64,000 nucleotides of DNA, taken from assembly GCA_041399065.1 (NCBI GenBank), contig JAWKTN010000016.1, positions 1 to 64,000 of the forward strand, in the 5' to 3' direction. Of the stretch, positions 44,214 to 54,070 are shown in pieces. Made by a program: the position numbers and the translations under genes. How positions within the stretch are numbered: the first letter of the stretch is position 1; every line of letters begins with the position of its first letter. Source of the DNA: JAGQPD01 sp020426865 (GTDB taxonomy: Bacteria; Planctomycetota; Planctomycetia; Pirellulales; Pirellulaceae). The notes beneath the pieces were generated by a model. That model was not told where the DNA came from, did no database searches, and saw nothing but the letters and a program-made list of their open reading frames with translations.

Positions 44214-44897
44214 TTAACCTGCCTTAACCCCCTGCATGTTTTCCAACCGATCAAGCAGCGCTCGCATCTCCCCGATCAACCGCGAAAGCAATCGCATGTT
44301 GCGCAAATGCTGAGCTCCCGGGGCATCGAAAAAGTTCCCGATTAATTCGGCAGTCTCTTGAATCTCGACCGCCACCGCCGTAGCCGGGTCCATGTTTTCT
44401 CGCCTTTGGTTTCGGCGTCGGGATTTGGGCCGTTTTTTCTGAAATTGTCGCGCTAATTTGAGCGCAGCTGTCGTGGTGAGTTCAACCCCGCTTTCGTTTG
44501 CATTCCTCACCAGCTCCTCGAATGCCTCGTCGGGAGGTGTGGCGACCAGTTGGTACCGACTTGATTGAAGCTTGCTGAGTCCCAGCTCCTCCAAACTAAA
44601 GGTATCCACTGGATACCTTTTCTTGTGTTTCCTCCCGTGATGCAGTCTTTCCCGCAAAAGTTGGCCTATTCTACGCTCCGCTCGCAATTTCAATTCCGCA
44701 GCGCGGTTTTGAAGTTCAAGTCCACTTTTGGTGGCTCGCAAGTAGGTTCTTATAGCTTCGGCTCGATCGCGCACATCCTGCAGCTCTTCAACGCCTTCGG
44801 CTTGTGCGATCATGCCCGCGATCGAGCGGACCGTTTCTGGCTCTTCAACGCACGCCAATGAAAACGATACGGTTTGATTCGATTCATCAAGTCTCAT
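44214..44897 (-). CDS. Hypothetical protein, mobile-element type
   Basis: A 227-residue hydrophilic, mostly helical protein. IRTYLRATKSGLELQNRAAELKLRAERRIGQLL resembles a helix common in phage and plasmid proteins of unknown function; a Lys/Arg-rich stretch (KKRPKSRRRNQRR) follows. The C-terminal part is helical (RNMRLLSRLIGEMRALLDRLE). ATG at 44897 is preferred over GTG 44909. It lies alone among remnants of mobile DNA. DNA-binding is possible but not shown. Confidence 0.7.
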   Translation of the reverse strand: MRLDESNQTVSFSLACVEEPETVRSIAGMIAQAEGVEELQDVRDRAEAIRTYLRATKSGLELQNRAAELKLRAERRIGQLLRERLHHGRKHKKRYPVDTFSLEELGLSKLQSSRYQLVATPPDEAFEELVRNANESGVELTTTAALKLARQFQKKRPKSRRRNQRRENMDPATAVAVEIQETAELIGNFFDAPGAQHLRNMRLLSRLIGEMRALLDRLENMQGVKAG

Positions 44898-45485
44898 GAT
44901 GCCCCCCACTTTGGCAGTCTTTCCGCCTGCATGTTTTGCTCAGCCCCAGCGAGCAAAAACTCGGCCTTACAGCGTAAGGTTGGTAAACGGAGGAAAAGCG
45001 GACAAAAAAAATCGCCGGATGACGAAAATTCCTCAGATTTTTTTCCACCGGTAGCTCTGGCGAATCAAAATCATGGCGGCCAGGGGGCCGAAATGACCCG
45101 CAAGTGTTCAAGCTACCCTCCCTTTGGGTAGGCCTTCTTCTGGTACGTATCCTTCGTTGACTGATGTGTCATAGCGCCCGGAAAAGAATCGCTACGAATC
45201 AAATCCACCCGTTGCAGAACTACCGCGGTGAGTCTTTATCGCCTGTCGGGTGAGCCCACTCCACAAAGAATAACGCGTCGTCTCGCATCAGGCGACGCAT
45301 GTCTTCGCTCGTGTTCGCCTTGACGTGCGATTTTTCTTTTGGTGCGTCACACTCTTGTCCGTACAATCATCGCGCCGCAGCGCTGGCTGACGTGTCAACG
45401 CGACTCGTGACCTGCTGTAAACTGCGGCCGTCGATCGGTCGGCGACGCACATCCGACCGGCATTCAGCTCCCTTGGAGGTGTGTG
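44898..45485. other. Intergenic region upstream of the RTX gene
   Basis: About 590 bp without a supported gene. A small hairpin CTACCC-TCCCTTT-GGGTAG lies near 45113-45131. The 3' part should hold the promoter and leader of the RTX gene; TTGGAGG provides its ribosome site at 45472-45478. Nothing else is recognised. Confidence 0.4.
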
Positions 45486-47951
45486 ATGTCGCACCCAGTC
45501 CGGTTTTGGAATAGGTTTTTGAATTGCGTTCGTTCGCTGGCCCGTACGGGTAGCCGCAGCATGGCAGAGCGCTGCCGACGACGAATGCGACATTTGACCT
45601 TCGAACCGCTGGCGACCCGGGCGGTACCTGCAGTTTTTGCCGGGGGAACGCTCTCGATTGCCTTGTCTGACCAGAACAACAACCTCGACGCCGACGGTGA
45701 CGCCATGTTTATCACCACCGGCAACGACATATTAGTTCTCGGTGTTAATGCCAATGGCCAGGTGACGTGGAGCCAGGCCGCGAACAACGCCAATCCCAGT
45801 GTTGATTTCCCCGGATTTGGCGGCGGGACATTTACCGTCCTGGCAAATCAGGTGTTTGAGATCTTTATCGACATGCATGTGAGCGGCAACGGAAACGACG
45901 ACCGAGTCGATCTCGCTCGGGTTGTCAATGGCGTCAACAAATTCCCGGCAACGCTGACCTCCACGACGCTCTTTGACGGCAGCAACAACAGCGACAATAC
46001 GTTCATTGGAAGCCCGTTTGACGACGAAGTTGATGGTGCCGATGGAAACGACACGCTCTACGGAAACGGTGGCAACGACGAGTTGCACGGCGATGGCGGC
46101 AACGACATCATTGATGGAGGAATGGGCAATGACCGTCTCGAAGGCGGGCCCGGAAACGACACGTTGAGTGGAAGCTACGGCGACGACGACTACGAGTTTG
46201 ACGGCGGTGTCCTTGGCACCGATATCATCAATGAGTTTGCGTACGGCGGCAACGACACGTTTGACTTTACGCAATTTGGAAACAGTATCAACATCGATCT
46301 GACCAACAACAACGCTCAGGTTCAGGGCGGTGGTGGCAATACGGTTACAATCGACATGAATGTCGCTGCGAACTTCGAAAACGTCGCAGCTGCAACAGGG
46401 GCGTTTAACGACACGATCGTTGGAAATGCCGCCAACAACGTGCTCCAGGGACGAGGCGGCAATGACACGATCACTGGCGGTGATGGTGTGGACCGGATTG
46501 AAGGAGGCGATGGAAACGACACGCTACGAGGAGGAAATGGCAATGACGTCATTAATGGCGGAGGGGGCGACGAGCCACTCATCGACGGCGAGGCGGGAAA
46601 TGACCTGATCCAAGGCGATGGTTTTACAGACCACGTCGTGTGGCAGAATATGGCAGATCCAGCTGGTCGATCGTTGACCGAGGTGTCGGGCATTGTTCCA
46701 GGGCGAAAAAGCACGTCGGTGATGTGGAGCATCCAGGATCACGGCGACGCGCCCGTGCTTTACGGCAATAGTTTTACGTCCGCCAGTGGGGCAAGCCGCG
46801 GGTATTTCAATCTGGTTGGCAATGGCTTTGCGGTTACGAACGTCGACTGGGAAGACATGGCCTACTACAAAGAATCAGCGACCGATTACCTGTACATTGC
46901 TGATACGGGTGATAATGACCTGGCACGTGGTACGTATACGATTTACCGAGTAGCAGAGCCCACGATCGGCTCAAGCGACACGTTCAATGGCAACCGTGGG
47001 AATCTAACCGTCAACGATCGCATTCAAATCCAGTACGACACGGCAGGAGGTGGCGTCCGGAAGGACTCCGAGACCATGATGGTTGATCCGCTAACGGGTG
47101 ATATCTACTTTGTCACCAAGGGTGGTGAAGTCGCCGGTGGAAATTCCAAGATGTACCGCTTGCCAAAGCCCTCGGCGGCTGCCTGGGCGGCTGGAACCAC
47201 GTTTACGTTGACCGCGCCGGTCACCTTGGCGTTTGCCGCGAACACGCCCAACGACTCGCCGTCAAGCGGTGAAATTTCACCCGATGGGATGCAGGTACTT
47301 TTGAAGTCGGACGACACGATACATCTCTATGCTCGCACGAGCACCAGCACCTCGATTAGTTCGCTGCTTGGGTCTTGGTTGCCGGTTCAGATTCCTAACG
47401 CCAAGGATCAGGATAATCGAGAGGCGATCGCCTGGGACCGCAATAATCTCGCGTTTTATACCGCGAGCGAAGATGTCGGTGGCACCAACCGGCCTCTCCA
47501 TCGTTACGATTACGGAGCCGGAGTGGACACCTTGTTCGGTGGCTCTGGCGCCGACACGATTTACGGCGGGAATGGCGCCGACACCATCTGGGGCGGAACA
47601 GGCAACGACGCGCTCTATGGCCATGCGCTCCTCGCCTTGAACGCGGGGGGTGACGGGAACGACTCGATCCACGGCGAGGACGGAGATGACTTCCTCTCAG
47701 GCGGATACGGTAGCGATTTCCTCTATGGTGAAAATGGCAACGATGAAATGTATGGAGGGGAGCACGATGACGTCATGTATGGAGGAGACGGGGCGGACGC
47801 GCTGTTCGGTGAATGGGGCAATGACACGCTGTATGCAACCAACAATGCGGCAGATTCGGTAGCGGGTGACGGGGATGCCGATACTTTGGTTGGAGCCGTT
47901 GGAACGGATATTCTCTACTTCAAGACCGGTGAGGATTCCGGAACTTCGTAA
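45486..47951 (+). CDS. RTX (hemolysin-type calcium-binding repeat) surface protein
   Basis: The Arg-rich N-terminus ends RHLTFEPLATRAVPAVFAGG, like the LEPRxLL-type leader of planctomycete surface proteins rather than a classical signal peptide. Two blocks of GGxGxDxUx nonapeptides (roughly residues 180-250 and 305-375; again 680-800) bind calcium and form parallel beta-rolls. Between them lies a beta-propeller-like stretch (VDWEDMAYYKESATDYLYIADTGDN, REAIAWDRNNLAFYTASED). ATG at 45486 has GGAGG 7 nt upstream. Probably exported and cell-surface or matrix attached. A strong terminator follows. Confidence 0.9.
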   Translation: MSHPVRFWNRFLNCVRSLARTGSRSMAERCRRRMRHLTFEPLATRAVPAVFAGGTLSIALSDQNNNLDADGDAMFITTGNDILVLGVNANGQVTWSQAANNANPSVDFPGFGGGTFTVLANQVFEIFIDMHVSGNGNDDRVDLARVVNGVNKFPATLTSTTLFDGSNNSDNTFIGSPFDDEVDGADGNDTLYGNGGNDELHGDGGNDIIDGGMGNDRLEGGPGNDTLSGSYGDDDYEFDGGVLGTDIINEFAYGGNDTFDFTQFGNSINIDLTNNNAQVQGGGGNTVTIDMNVAANFENVAAATGAFNDTIVGNAANNVLQGRGGNDTITGGDGVDRIEGGDGNDTLRGGNGNDVINGGGGDEPLIDGEAGNDLIQGDGFTDHVVWQNMADPAGRSLTEVSGIVPGRKSTSVMWSIQDHGDAPVLYGNSFTSASGASRGYFNLVGNGFAVTNVDWEDMAYYKESATDYLYIADTGDNDLARGTYTIYRVAEPTIGSSDTFNGNRGNLTVNDRIQIQYDTAGGGVRKDSETMMVDPLTGDIYFVTKGGEVAGGNSKMYRLPKPSAAAWAAGTTFTLTAPVTLAFAANTPNDSPSSGEISPDGMQVLLKSDDTIHLYARTSTSTSISSLLGSWLPVQIPNAKDQDNREAIAWDRNNLAFYTASEDVGGTNRPLHRYDYGAGVDTLFGGSGADTIYGGNGADTIWGGTGNDALYGHALLALNAGGDGNDSIHGEDGDDFLSGGYGSDFLYGENGNDEMYGGEHDDVMYGGDGADALFGEWGNDTLYATNNAADSVAGDGDADTLVGAVGTDILYFKTGEDSGTS

Positions 47952-47986
47952 CAAATAAAGGACGCGCGATCTCTTGATCATTTCGT

Positions 47987-48017
47987 GGCCCCGCCTTTGG
48001 CGAAAGCTGGCGGGGCC
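47987..48017. terminator. Bidirectional terminator
   Basis: GGCCCCGCC (47987-47995) pairs perfectly with GGCGGGGCC (48009-48017) around a 13-nt loop. It separates the convergent RTX and glycosyltransferase genes. The T-tract is weak on both sides. Confidence 0.7.
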
Positions 48018-48044
48018 GCTTGTGTCTCTCGCACAACTCTGCCG

Positions 48045-49238
48045 TTAGGCCAGCATCGTGCTGATCGCAAGCACAGCCTTTCTAAGGTTATCTTCGCGAT
48101 CGATTAGCACTTGTCGTTGAGCAAATGCTTTGGCCGACTCCTGATAGCAAGGAAGGTGCTGCAAAAACTCCCCCCAATCTTGCCGGATTTGCGACATCAA
48201 ATGGCGATTTGTCGAGCCACCGACACCGAGCCTTTCAATAGTCTTCGCGGTTATGATCTGTTCGGTGTGTAGTGGCAGGAGAAAAAGTGGTAAGCCCGCT
48301 GCAATCAAAGAGCTCACGCCACCCAATCCGCCATTGAGGATTGCGAAGTCACACGTCGTTGCGACCATCTGGAGGTCCACCGGTTCGTCGACGACCATGA
48401 GGTTTGAATAAACACCAAGATCTTGCCGAAACGAATCGTTGCAACCAATTGGATACAAGACGAGCGATACGTCTTCCTTAAGTACAAGCCGGAGGAAGTC
48501 GGCGAGGTTGGGCGAGGGATTTAGGTATGCAAACGCGCGTCGCGTTCCAGCCGTGGGCCAATTTGGAGCAATGCCGGGTCTATTTGGAAACAACCCAAAA
48601 TAACTTGCGTCAGGGGTCCGGCTTGGATAGTGGTCCAGTTCACGAACAGTGGCGAGGACCGTTTGATCACACGAGGAATAGATTTCGCCAAGTCGCTCAA
48701 ACGGATCACCTCGCCAACCTCCTACGAGTTGATTGATTTCAGCGAGCAGCATCGCATCCGACCGCTGCAACAAACCCTTGTCGTGGCGCAACCAATATCG
48801 AAACGGGGGCCATGGCGTTTCATCGGGTGGGATCTCAAAACCCGTTCCAACCACGACGCGCCGTACGTCCATTCCGCGCGAGGCTACCATTGCCATGGGA
48901 CTGTGATCGAACACGATAAGGTCTGGCTTGGTGTAGGCGTATAGGTGTCGCCAGGCGTTTGTTAGTGCCGCCATCTCTTCCAGATCGCCAAACCCTACAT
49001 TTCTGAGCAGATGACCGTGGTTCAGCGCGCGCGGAACGTTATTGGCCTTTCCCACGCGAAACGGTGCCTGAAGGTATCCGACCGACAACCCTCGGAACGT
49101 TCTAAATGCCTTCGAGATGTCTTGCATCGCCACGAACACCTGGTGTCGGCGATCAAGGAGGGCCTCAACGACTGGCCGAAGTAACATGACGTGACCAAGT
49201 CCCGCGCCCAATTCCCAAGTCACAAGGCATTTTCCCAT
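48045..49238 (-). CDS. GT1-type glycosyltransferase (UGT/MGT-like)
   Basis: The N-terminal Rossmann domain begins CLVTWELGAGLGHVMLLRPVVEALLDR. The donor-binding end is ATTCDFAILNGGLGGVSSLIAAGLPLFLLPLHTEQIITAKTIERLG, the GT1 nucleotide-sugar signature with the GG..E/Q arrangement. Length 397 is normal. The acceptor is unknown; relatives modify antibiotics, lipids or secondary metabolites. No biosynthetic neighbours are present, so substrate cannot be inferred. Confidence 0.9.
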   Translation of the reverse strand: MGKCLVTWELGAGLGHVMLLRPVVEALLDRRHQVFVAMQDISKAFRTFRGLSVGYLQAPFRVGKANNVPRALNHGHLLRNVGFGDLEEMAALTNAWRHLYAYTKPDLIVFDHSPMAMVASRGMDVRRVVVGTGFEIPPDETPWPPFRYWLRHDKGLLQRSDAMLLAEINQLVGGWRGDPFERLGEIYSSCDQTVLATVRELDHYPSRTPDASYFGLFPNRPGIAPNWPTAGTRRAFAYLNPSPNLADFLRLVLKEDVSLVLYPIGCNDSFRQDLGVYSNLMVVDEPVDLQMVATTCDFAILNGGLGGVSSLIAAGLPLFLLPLHTEQIITAKTIERLGVGGSTNRHLMSQIRQDWGEFLQHLPCYQESAKAFAQRQVLIDREDNLRKAVLAISTMLA

Positions 49239-50056
49239 TACGGCCTTTCAGCTAAGTGGATAGCAGAACAAGTGCCAGGCCACTCGCCGCCTTGATGCAT
49301 CCATGGCGAGTATACTCAACCCAACTTCTTCTCGCCAAATCGCCAAAAGCCCTCCATTGCGGTCAAGGTATTTATTTGCGTTTCACGCTAAAAAATCGAC
49401 AGCAAAGACTATAAGCCTTTCGAAGAGCCACTGCGAACGCAATTGCAGCCGCTGTAGCTCCCTCCTATCGCTTCCAACCAGCGCTCCTCGATGGTTTGCT
49501 CGTTGGCGGCACGAGAGCGTTAGCGGGCGAATCTGAAAATACGTTGACACCAATCCGCACCTATCGGCAATTATCGGACGTTGCGACTCTCCCCCCGCCC
49601 CCCAGATAAAGCGATCTTATACGCAATATTTTCGTTTATCTTTGGCAGGCAATGACCGACTCGTCCGGCCCACGCTAATTGTGGTATTCGTGCCACACGA
49701 CTGTACTCGCATTCCCGAACGATAGTCCCAGCACATGTCCTTCGTGTCGTGGGCTGCGCCATTCTGGCCCACCACACCCGACAAAGATATGTCGATGTGA
49801 CGAATGCTACGTCAAGCGATCTCCTTGCAAGCGACGCCATCGACCGCTATAACAGACACAACGGTGTTGTCGTGACGGTGTTGTGTGCTTCACTACAGAA
49901 AAACCGAAGTAGACGATTGGACTGGTCCGCAACTTCCGAGTGGGCAGATCATTGGTCGTCGTGATCGATAGCGGTTGAGTCACGCTCAATCGCGTCAGTA
50001 CGTCTTTGAGTTGTGCGTCGTTCTGTCCCGTGTCAATTGGATTAAAGGAGAATGTC
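49239..50056. other. Long intergenic region
   Basis: About 820 bp with no frame that looks like a real protein on either strand. The stretch 49600-49650 has several short AGATAA/TTATC matches but no organised repeat. AAAGGAG at 50044-50050 is the ribosome site of the next gene. Could contain decayed gene sequence; I cannot identify any. Confidence 0.4.
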
Positions 50057-50314
50057 ATGACACACGTCAGGCCTTGTCTTAGCGCTATTTGGAGGGCGGT
50101 ATTCTGCACTTTGGCCGCCGCAATTGTCTCATGCCCAGTGTCGCTAAGCGCAGAGGAAGCTCTCGTGTCGGATTATGAACAGTTCCTGGTGGGGTTCGTA
50201 ATGCCCGACAGCCCTGACGCCGACGGCGATGGCGACGTCGACGAGGATGATTTCGCTATGCTCGATTATTTGATGGACGAGATAGCGTTTGAAGTCGAAA
50301 TGGACCAAGACTAG
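50057..50314 (+). CDS. Small secreted protein with EF-hand/dockerin-like motif
   Basis: An 85-residue protein: signal peptide (AVFCTLAAAIVSCPVSLSAEE) and an acidic mature part with DADGDGDVDEDDFAMLDYLMDE, one calcium-binding EF-hand loop as in dockerin type I. AAAGGAG lies 7 nt before ATG 50057. Followed 33 bp later by a larger protein with dockerin repeats. May be a truncated or minimal dockerin partner; its acidic end suggests calcium binding. Confidence 0.75.
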   Translation: MTHVRPCLSAIWRAVFCTLAAAIVSCPVSLSAEEALVSDYEQFLVGFVMPDSPDADGDGDVDEDDFAMLDYLMDEIAFEVEMDQD

Positions 50315-50347
50315 AACTCGCCGAAAATTCAGCAAAGGAACACTTGC

Positions 50348-51856
50348 ATGACTACATCGCTGCGAACACATCAGGCCTTGTTCGCCATGTCCGTTCTGGC
50401 CACTATCATTGTGGGCACTGCTCCGCCAACTCTTGCTCAAATGACAATCGCCGACCGCTCCCAGTTCACCGAAGCCGATCTGGCGGAGGCAATCGTCAAT
50501 CCTTCGTGTCCTAATTCCGCTGTCGCGCCGCTGCTTTCTGTGATTCCACAGACCACGCACACGCGAGTGCGCGTTGGCGGAAGCAGTTTCCTGCCATGTG
50601 CTCCATGGGCGTTTACTATTTTCACGGGCGGGAATGTCCAGGCAAATGATAACGTGGCAGTACCTGGTGTTTCCGGCGCGACCTACATCGGAGGTATCGG
50701 TTTCGAGGCCGGTATCGTGCTCAGTACTGGCGTTGCCATTGATGGTGACCCAGTCGTTAACGGTGCTCCCAAGACTGGCGTCCTCGGTCCAAATAATGCC
50801 TCGGCTGTCAGCGGCGGTTGGGAAGGAGAGTTAAGCAAAAGAAATGCGGAACTTTTGCAGAGCCTTCCACTAGTGGATGAAGATGCCGACTTTGTGTACT
50901 TTATGGGAGGCCTTGCACCATCATGGGACACCGCGGTATTGGAATTCAAGATCAACATTAAGAGACGCGGGTTTCTTGTATATACTTTTGTGCATACATC
51001 GGATGAGTCTCCCGGATGGGTGGAATCAACCTACAACGATACTCCGTGCTGCCTCATTCGGCGGGAAGGCGCAAACCCTCCTGAGGATTTCCAAAACCTT
51101 GTAACATTTCGCGACCCTGATTTTCCAAATCAGTTGTTTTTGTTTGACTTGGCCACGGTAGCTGAATGCGGCGATATAATGTATGAGTTGAATCGAAGTG
51201 CCTTCCCTTACGATCCTCCCAACCCGCCCAACTCCTACGACGAACACTACGTCGACGCGACGGAGTCACCTGGGTACTTTGACCATGAGTTCAATGGGGC
51301 TAGCAAGCCACTGCAGCGTGAAACATTTGTCACGCCCGGCGTCTATACGATCAAGATCGCCGTTGCGGATATTGATGATGAGAACATTGATTCGGCGACG
51401 TTCATTCCCGCATATTTGCCACCAAACCCTGGTGACTCACCCGAGGAGGCCTACAAAAAGCTTGGCGGCTTACGTTTACTCTACCTTCCCGGAGACTACA
51501 ATGGGAATGATGTTGTAGATGCTGCCGATTACAACATCTGGAAGGACTCGTTTGGGCAAAACGTTGATCCGGGCACCGGCGCCGACGGGAATTGCAACGG
51601 TACGATCGACGCTGCGGACTACACGGTCTGGAAAGATAATTTTGGGGCCCGGTTTTACGATGCGGATCTAAATCGTGATGGTGTAATCGATACCATGGAC
51701 CGTAAAATTATGTTGTATTTTCTTGGACTCACCCAATGTGCCAGTCGGTTTGAGGGGGACTTGGCACCTGAAGCAACTGGTGGCGACGGCCAGGTGGATG
51801 CGGCGGATATTCAACGATGGAACGTACTCGTTCCCCCAAGCCTGCACATTCCTTAG
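50348..51856 (+). CDS. Secreted choice-of-anchor L domain protein with dockerin
   Basis: Signal peptide ending near TLAQM. Residues ~60-350 look like the choice-of-anchor L domain (GFEAGIVLSTGVAIDGDPVVNG, DTAVLEFKINIKRRGFLVYTFV). The C-terminus has two dockerin type I repeats (GDYNGNDVVDAADYNIWKDSFG and DGNCNGTIDAADYTVWKDNFG) and a third EF-like segment (DLNRDGVIDTMDRK). Dockerins bind calcium and cohesin-type partners. Follows the small EF-hand gene and precedes a PEP-CTERM gene, a set of exported proteins. Confidence 0.85.
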   Translation: MTTSLRTHQALFAMSVLATIIVGTAPPTLAQMTIADRSQFTEADLAEAIVNPSCPNSAVAPLLSVIPQTTHTRVRVGGSSFLPCAPWAFTIFTGGNVQANDNVAVPGVSGATYIGGIGFEAGIVLSTGVAIDGDPVVNGAPKTGVLGPNNASAVSGGWEGELSKRNAELLQSLPLVDEDADFVYFMGGLAPSWDTAVLEFKINIKRRGFLVYTFVHTSDESPGWVESTYNDTPCCLIRREGANPPEDFQNLVTFRDPDFPNQLFLFDLATVAECGDIMYELNRSAFPYDPPNPPNSYDEHYVDATESPGYFDHEFNGASKPLQRETFVTPGVYTIKIAVADIDDENIDSATFIPAYLPPNPGDSPEEAYKKLGGLRLLYLPGDYNGNDVVDAADYNIWKDSFGQNVDPGTGADGNCNGTIDAADYTVWKDNFGARFYDADLNRDGVIDTMDRKIMLYFLGLTQCASRFEGDLAPEATGGDGQVDAADIQRWNVLVPPSLHIP

Positions 51857-51914
51857 CATTAACTACCTACTGTCCCGTGTTTTCAAATACCGTTGTTGCT
51901 GGCCTAGAGTTTCT

Positions 51915-52706
51915 ATGACGAGTCCTAGTCTCCGTAACTTGGCTTTCATTCTTCTAACCGCTGCAGCGTGCGTGTCGGACGGAAGCCGCGCCGCTGTAGC
52001 GGAATTCGTGTGGGACGAATTCGATCAAACCCAAGAGTTCCGTTGCGGCAGATCTGGACCCCTCGTATGTCGTCTCCGAGCAGCACCGTGGCAGGCGACG
52101 TTCTCTCCAATTCCAGGAGAACGGCGTCTGGCAATTTCAGCATTATACTATCGAAGTGGTTCGATTGACGCCAATCTAAGTGCTCCGTCCGCGCTCACAA
52201 TGCAAATCGACGAGGCAGGTGAAGACGATCTATTGCCTAACCTCGAAATCACATATCGATTCGAAGACGGCACGTCCATCGATCTCACCGAGGGCGGTCA
52301 AAGCGACTCGTTGTTCCTTGACTTCGCGTCGATCAGTGGCACGGCGCAGCCGCTTTATCTAAGGGTTTTCTACGGCGGCACAGCCAACGGTCGCCCCTCG
52401 GGACGATACGCCGCATTTGCCAATCTACCTGCTGAATCTGGTCCGTTTACTCTGCGGGTGCCTTTGTCCGACATTCGCAGCCCCGCTGGAGAGCCACCGG
52501 ACCTAACTCGTATGACTAATCTTCAATTCAAAGTTATTTTTGCAGATCCTGAAGTTGGGTCCAGCTGGCGGGCGACATTGGACCGTGTGCGAGTGGGAAG
52601 CTCGGTCCCCGAACCAGGGGCCAACATACTTTTCCTGACAATGCTCGCAATCACCGTGATGCACACCCGGTCCAGTCTTCTCTTGGCGAGACGGTCGATT
52701 CGGTAA
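51915..52706 (+). CDS. Secreted protein with PEP-CTERM-like sorting end
   Basis: Signal peptide (LRNLAFILLTAAACVSDGSRAAVAE), a beta-sandwich-like body (ALTMQIDEAGEDDLLPNLEIT, SISGTAQPLYLRVFYGGTANGR, TRMTNLQFKVIFADPEVG), and a C-terminus of VPEPG, a hydrophobic helix and Arg-rich tail: the PEP-CTERM pattern recognised by exosortase. The frame is open upstream, but ATG 51915 gives the signal peptide. Exosortase-dependent anchoring is inferred; no exosortase gene is nearby. Confidence 0.8.
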   Translation: MTSPSLRNLAFILLTAAACVSDGSRAAVAEFVWDEFDQTQEFRCGRSGPLVCRLRAAPWQATFSPIPGERRLAISALYYRSGSIDANLSAPSALTMQIDEAGEDDLLPNLEITYRFEDGTSIDLTEGGQSDSLFLDFASISGTAQPLYLRVFYGGTANGRPSGRYAAFANLPAESGPFTLRVPLSDIRSPAGEPPDLTRMTNLQFKVIFADPEVGSSWRATLDRVRVGSSVPEPGANILFLTMLAITVMHTRSSLLLARRSIR

Positions 52707-52812
52707 ACCGGGCTCTACTGGCCGGACTGCGAGATCGTCGAGCGTCTAGTCGACGGTGCAGCGCACTCCACTGAATGAACCTGCCGGTTTTCCACTTTGG
52801 CTCGGCCCTTGA

Positions 52813-52844
52813 TTGCTTATGATAAAATCTGTTATCTTAATCAA
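52813..52844. other. dif-like recombination site A (13-6-13)
   Basis: TTGCTTATGATAA - AATCTG - TTATCTTAATCAA. The arms match in 11 of 13 positions as inverted repeats and end in ATAA/TTAT around a 6-bp spacer. It lies 49 bp before the start of the first tyrosine recombinase. Same design as sites at 54926, 57255 and 58645. Confidence 0.7.
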
Positions 52845-52892
52845 TCTATGAGCAAGAAACCACCGATTACACCCATCGAGGAGGTCGCCAAA

Positions 52893-53988
52893 ATGGTCGC
52901 CCAAGGTACGCTCGTCCCCGCCGGTACCCCCCAGGAAATCGACCAGGAACGGATGCCGCCCATCCTCGCCGATCATGCGACCCCGAAGGTCCGCACCAAG
53001 GTCGATCGGTTTTACCTCTCGGTCGCCCAGATCTTCGAGATGTGGGTCCAGCGGAGAACCAGTCCCCACACGCAGCGGGCGTACCGGCAAGATGTGATGT
53101 CGCTCGTCGAGCACTTGAAACTCAACTGGCCCGACGATGCCATGATCCTGCTTCAGGTCTCCGTCGGCGAAATCTCCGGCTGGCGGGACTCGCTGACCAA
53201 GGCCGGGGCTGCCCCGAAGACACTCAATCGCCGCGTCTCCTCGGTCTCGAGCTTCTACAAATACCTTCAAGGGGTCGCCGCCGAGCTCCGGCTCCCGATC
53301 GTCGTCCCGAACCCCGCTCATGCCCAGTTCATCGCCCGAGCCTCGACCGACCCCGTCCAGCCAACACAAGCCCTCTCAGCAACCCGCGCACGGCAATTGA
53401 TGGGACTTCCCAAGGGGGATTCGGTGATCGCATACCGCGATCGGGCCTTGATCCGGTTCTTTCTCTATTCGGGAGTGCGGATTGGCACCGCGTGTCGCGT
53501 AAAAGTATCGGACTTCCATCATGTCGACGAAGAGGCCACCGTCAAACTCAATGAAAAAGGGAGCCAGCGACGCACGATTGGCCTCCATTTCGCCGCCGCC
53601 GAAGCGATCGACGCCTATATCAAGAAGGCCGAAATCAAGAGCGGGGCCCTCTTTCGGCCTCGTTCCGGCCCCCGGTCGCACCATCTCGCCAACCGCCGCA
53701 TGAGCGAGACCGCGATGTACCTGCTTGTGCAGGGATACCTCGAAATGCTCCCCGGAAGCATTGGTGGCGAGGGAAGAAGACGACCCTTTATGCACCGAGG
53801 AGCCCAATCGCTGTATCGACACCCCCCACTCGCTGCGCGCCACCACGGCCACGCTACTGCTCGATGCGGGAGTCGATATCGCCAAAGTGCAGGAGCTTTT
53901 AGGGCACAAACATGTGACGACAACGCAGATCTACGACAAGCGGCGGCGGACCACCAAGGATTCGGCCAGCCATGATGTCCCGATTTAG
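52893..53988 (+). pseudogene. Tyrosine recombinase 1, frameshifted
   Basis: Phage-integrase family. The N-terminal SAM-like domain has SPHTQRAYRQDVMSLVEHL; the catalytic domain has the first Arg in RFFLYSGVRIGTA. Near 53760-53790 the frame must shift by +1 to continue with HSLRATTATLLLDAGVDIAKVQELLGHKHVTTTQIY (HxxR, second His, catalytic Tyr). ATG 52893 is favoured by GAGGAGG 8 nt upstream; ATG 52848 lacks a site. As read the enzyme lacks its nucleophile. Site A lies immediately upstream. Confidence 0.85.
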
Positions 53989-54070
53989 GGTCAAACCAAA
54001 CAAAGGTACCAAATCCGCTGCGGAGATTTGTTCGGAAACACCATTTCCTCCACGCCTCCGTGAAAGCAGA

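Noticed and set aside
49600..49650. AGATAA...TTAT sequences as another dif-like site
   Set aside because: The spacer is 7 bp and the arms have no symmetry.
49571..49840. Open frame on the minus strand
   Set aside because: Arg/Cys-rich composition, no ribosome site and no similarity to a known family.
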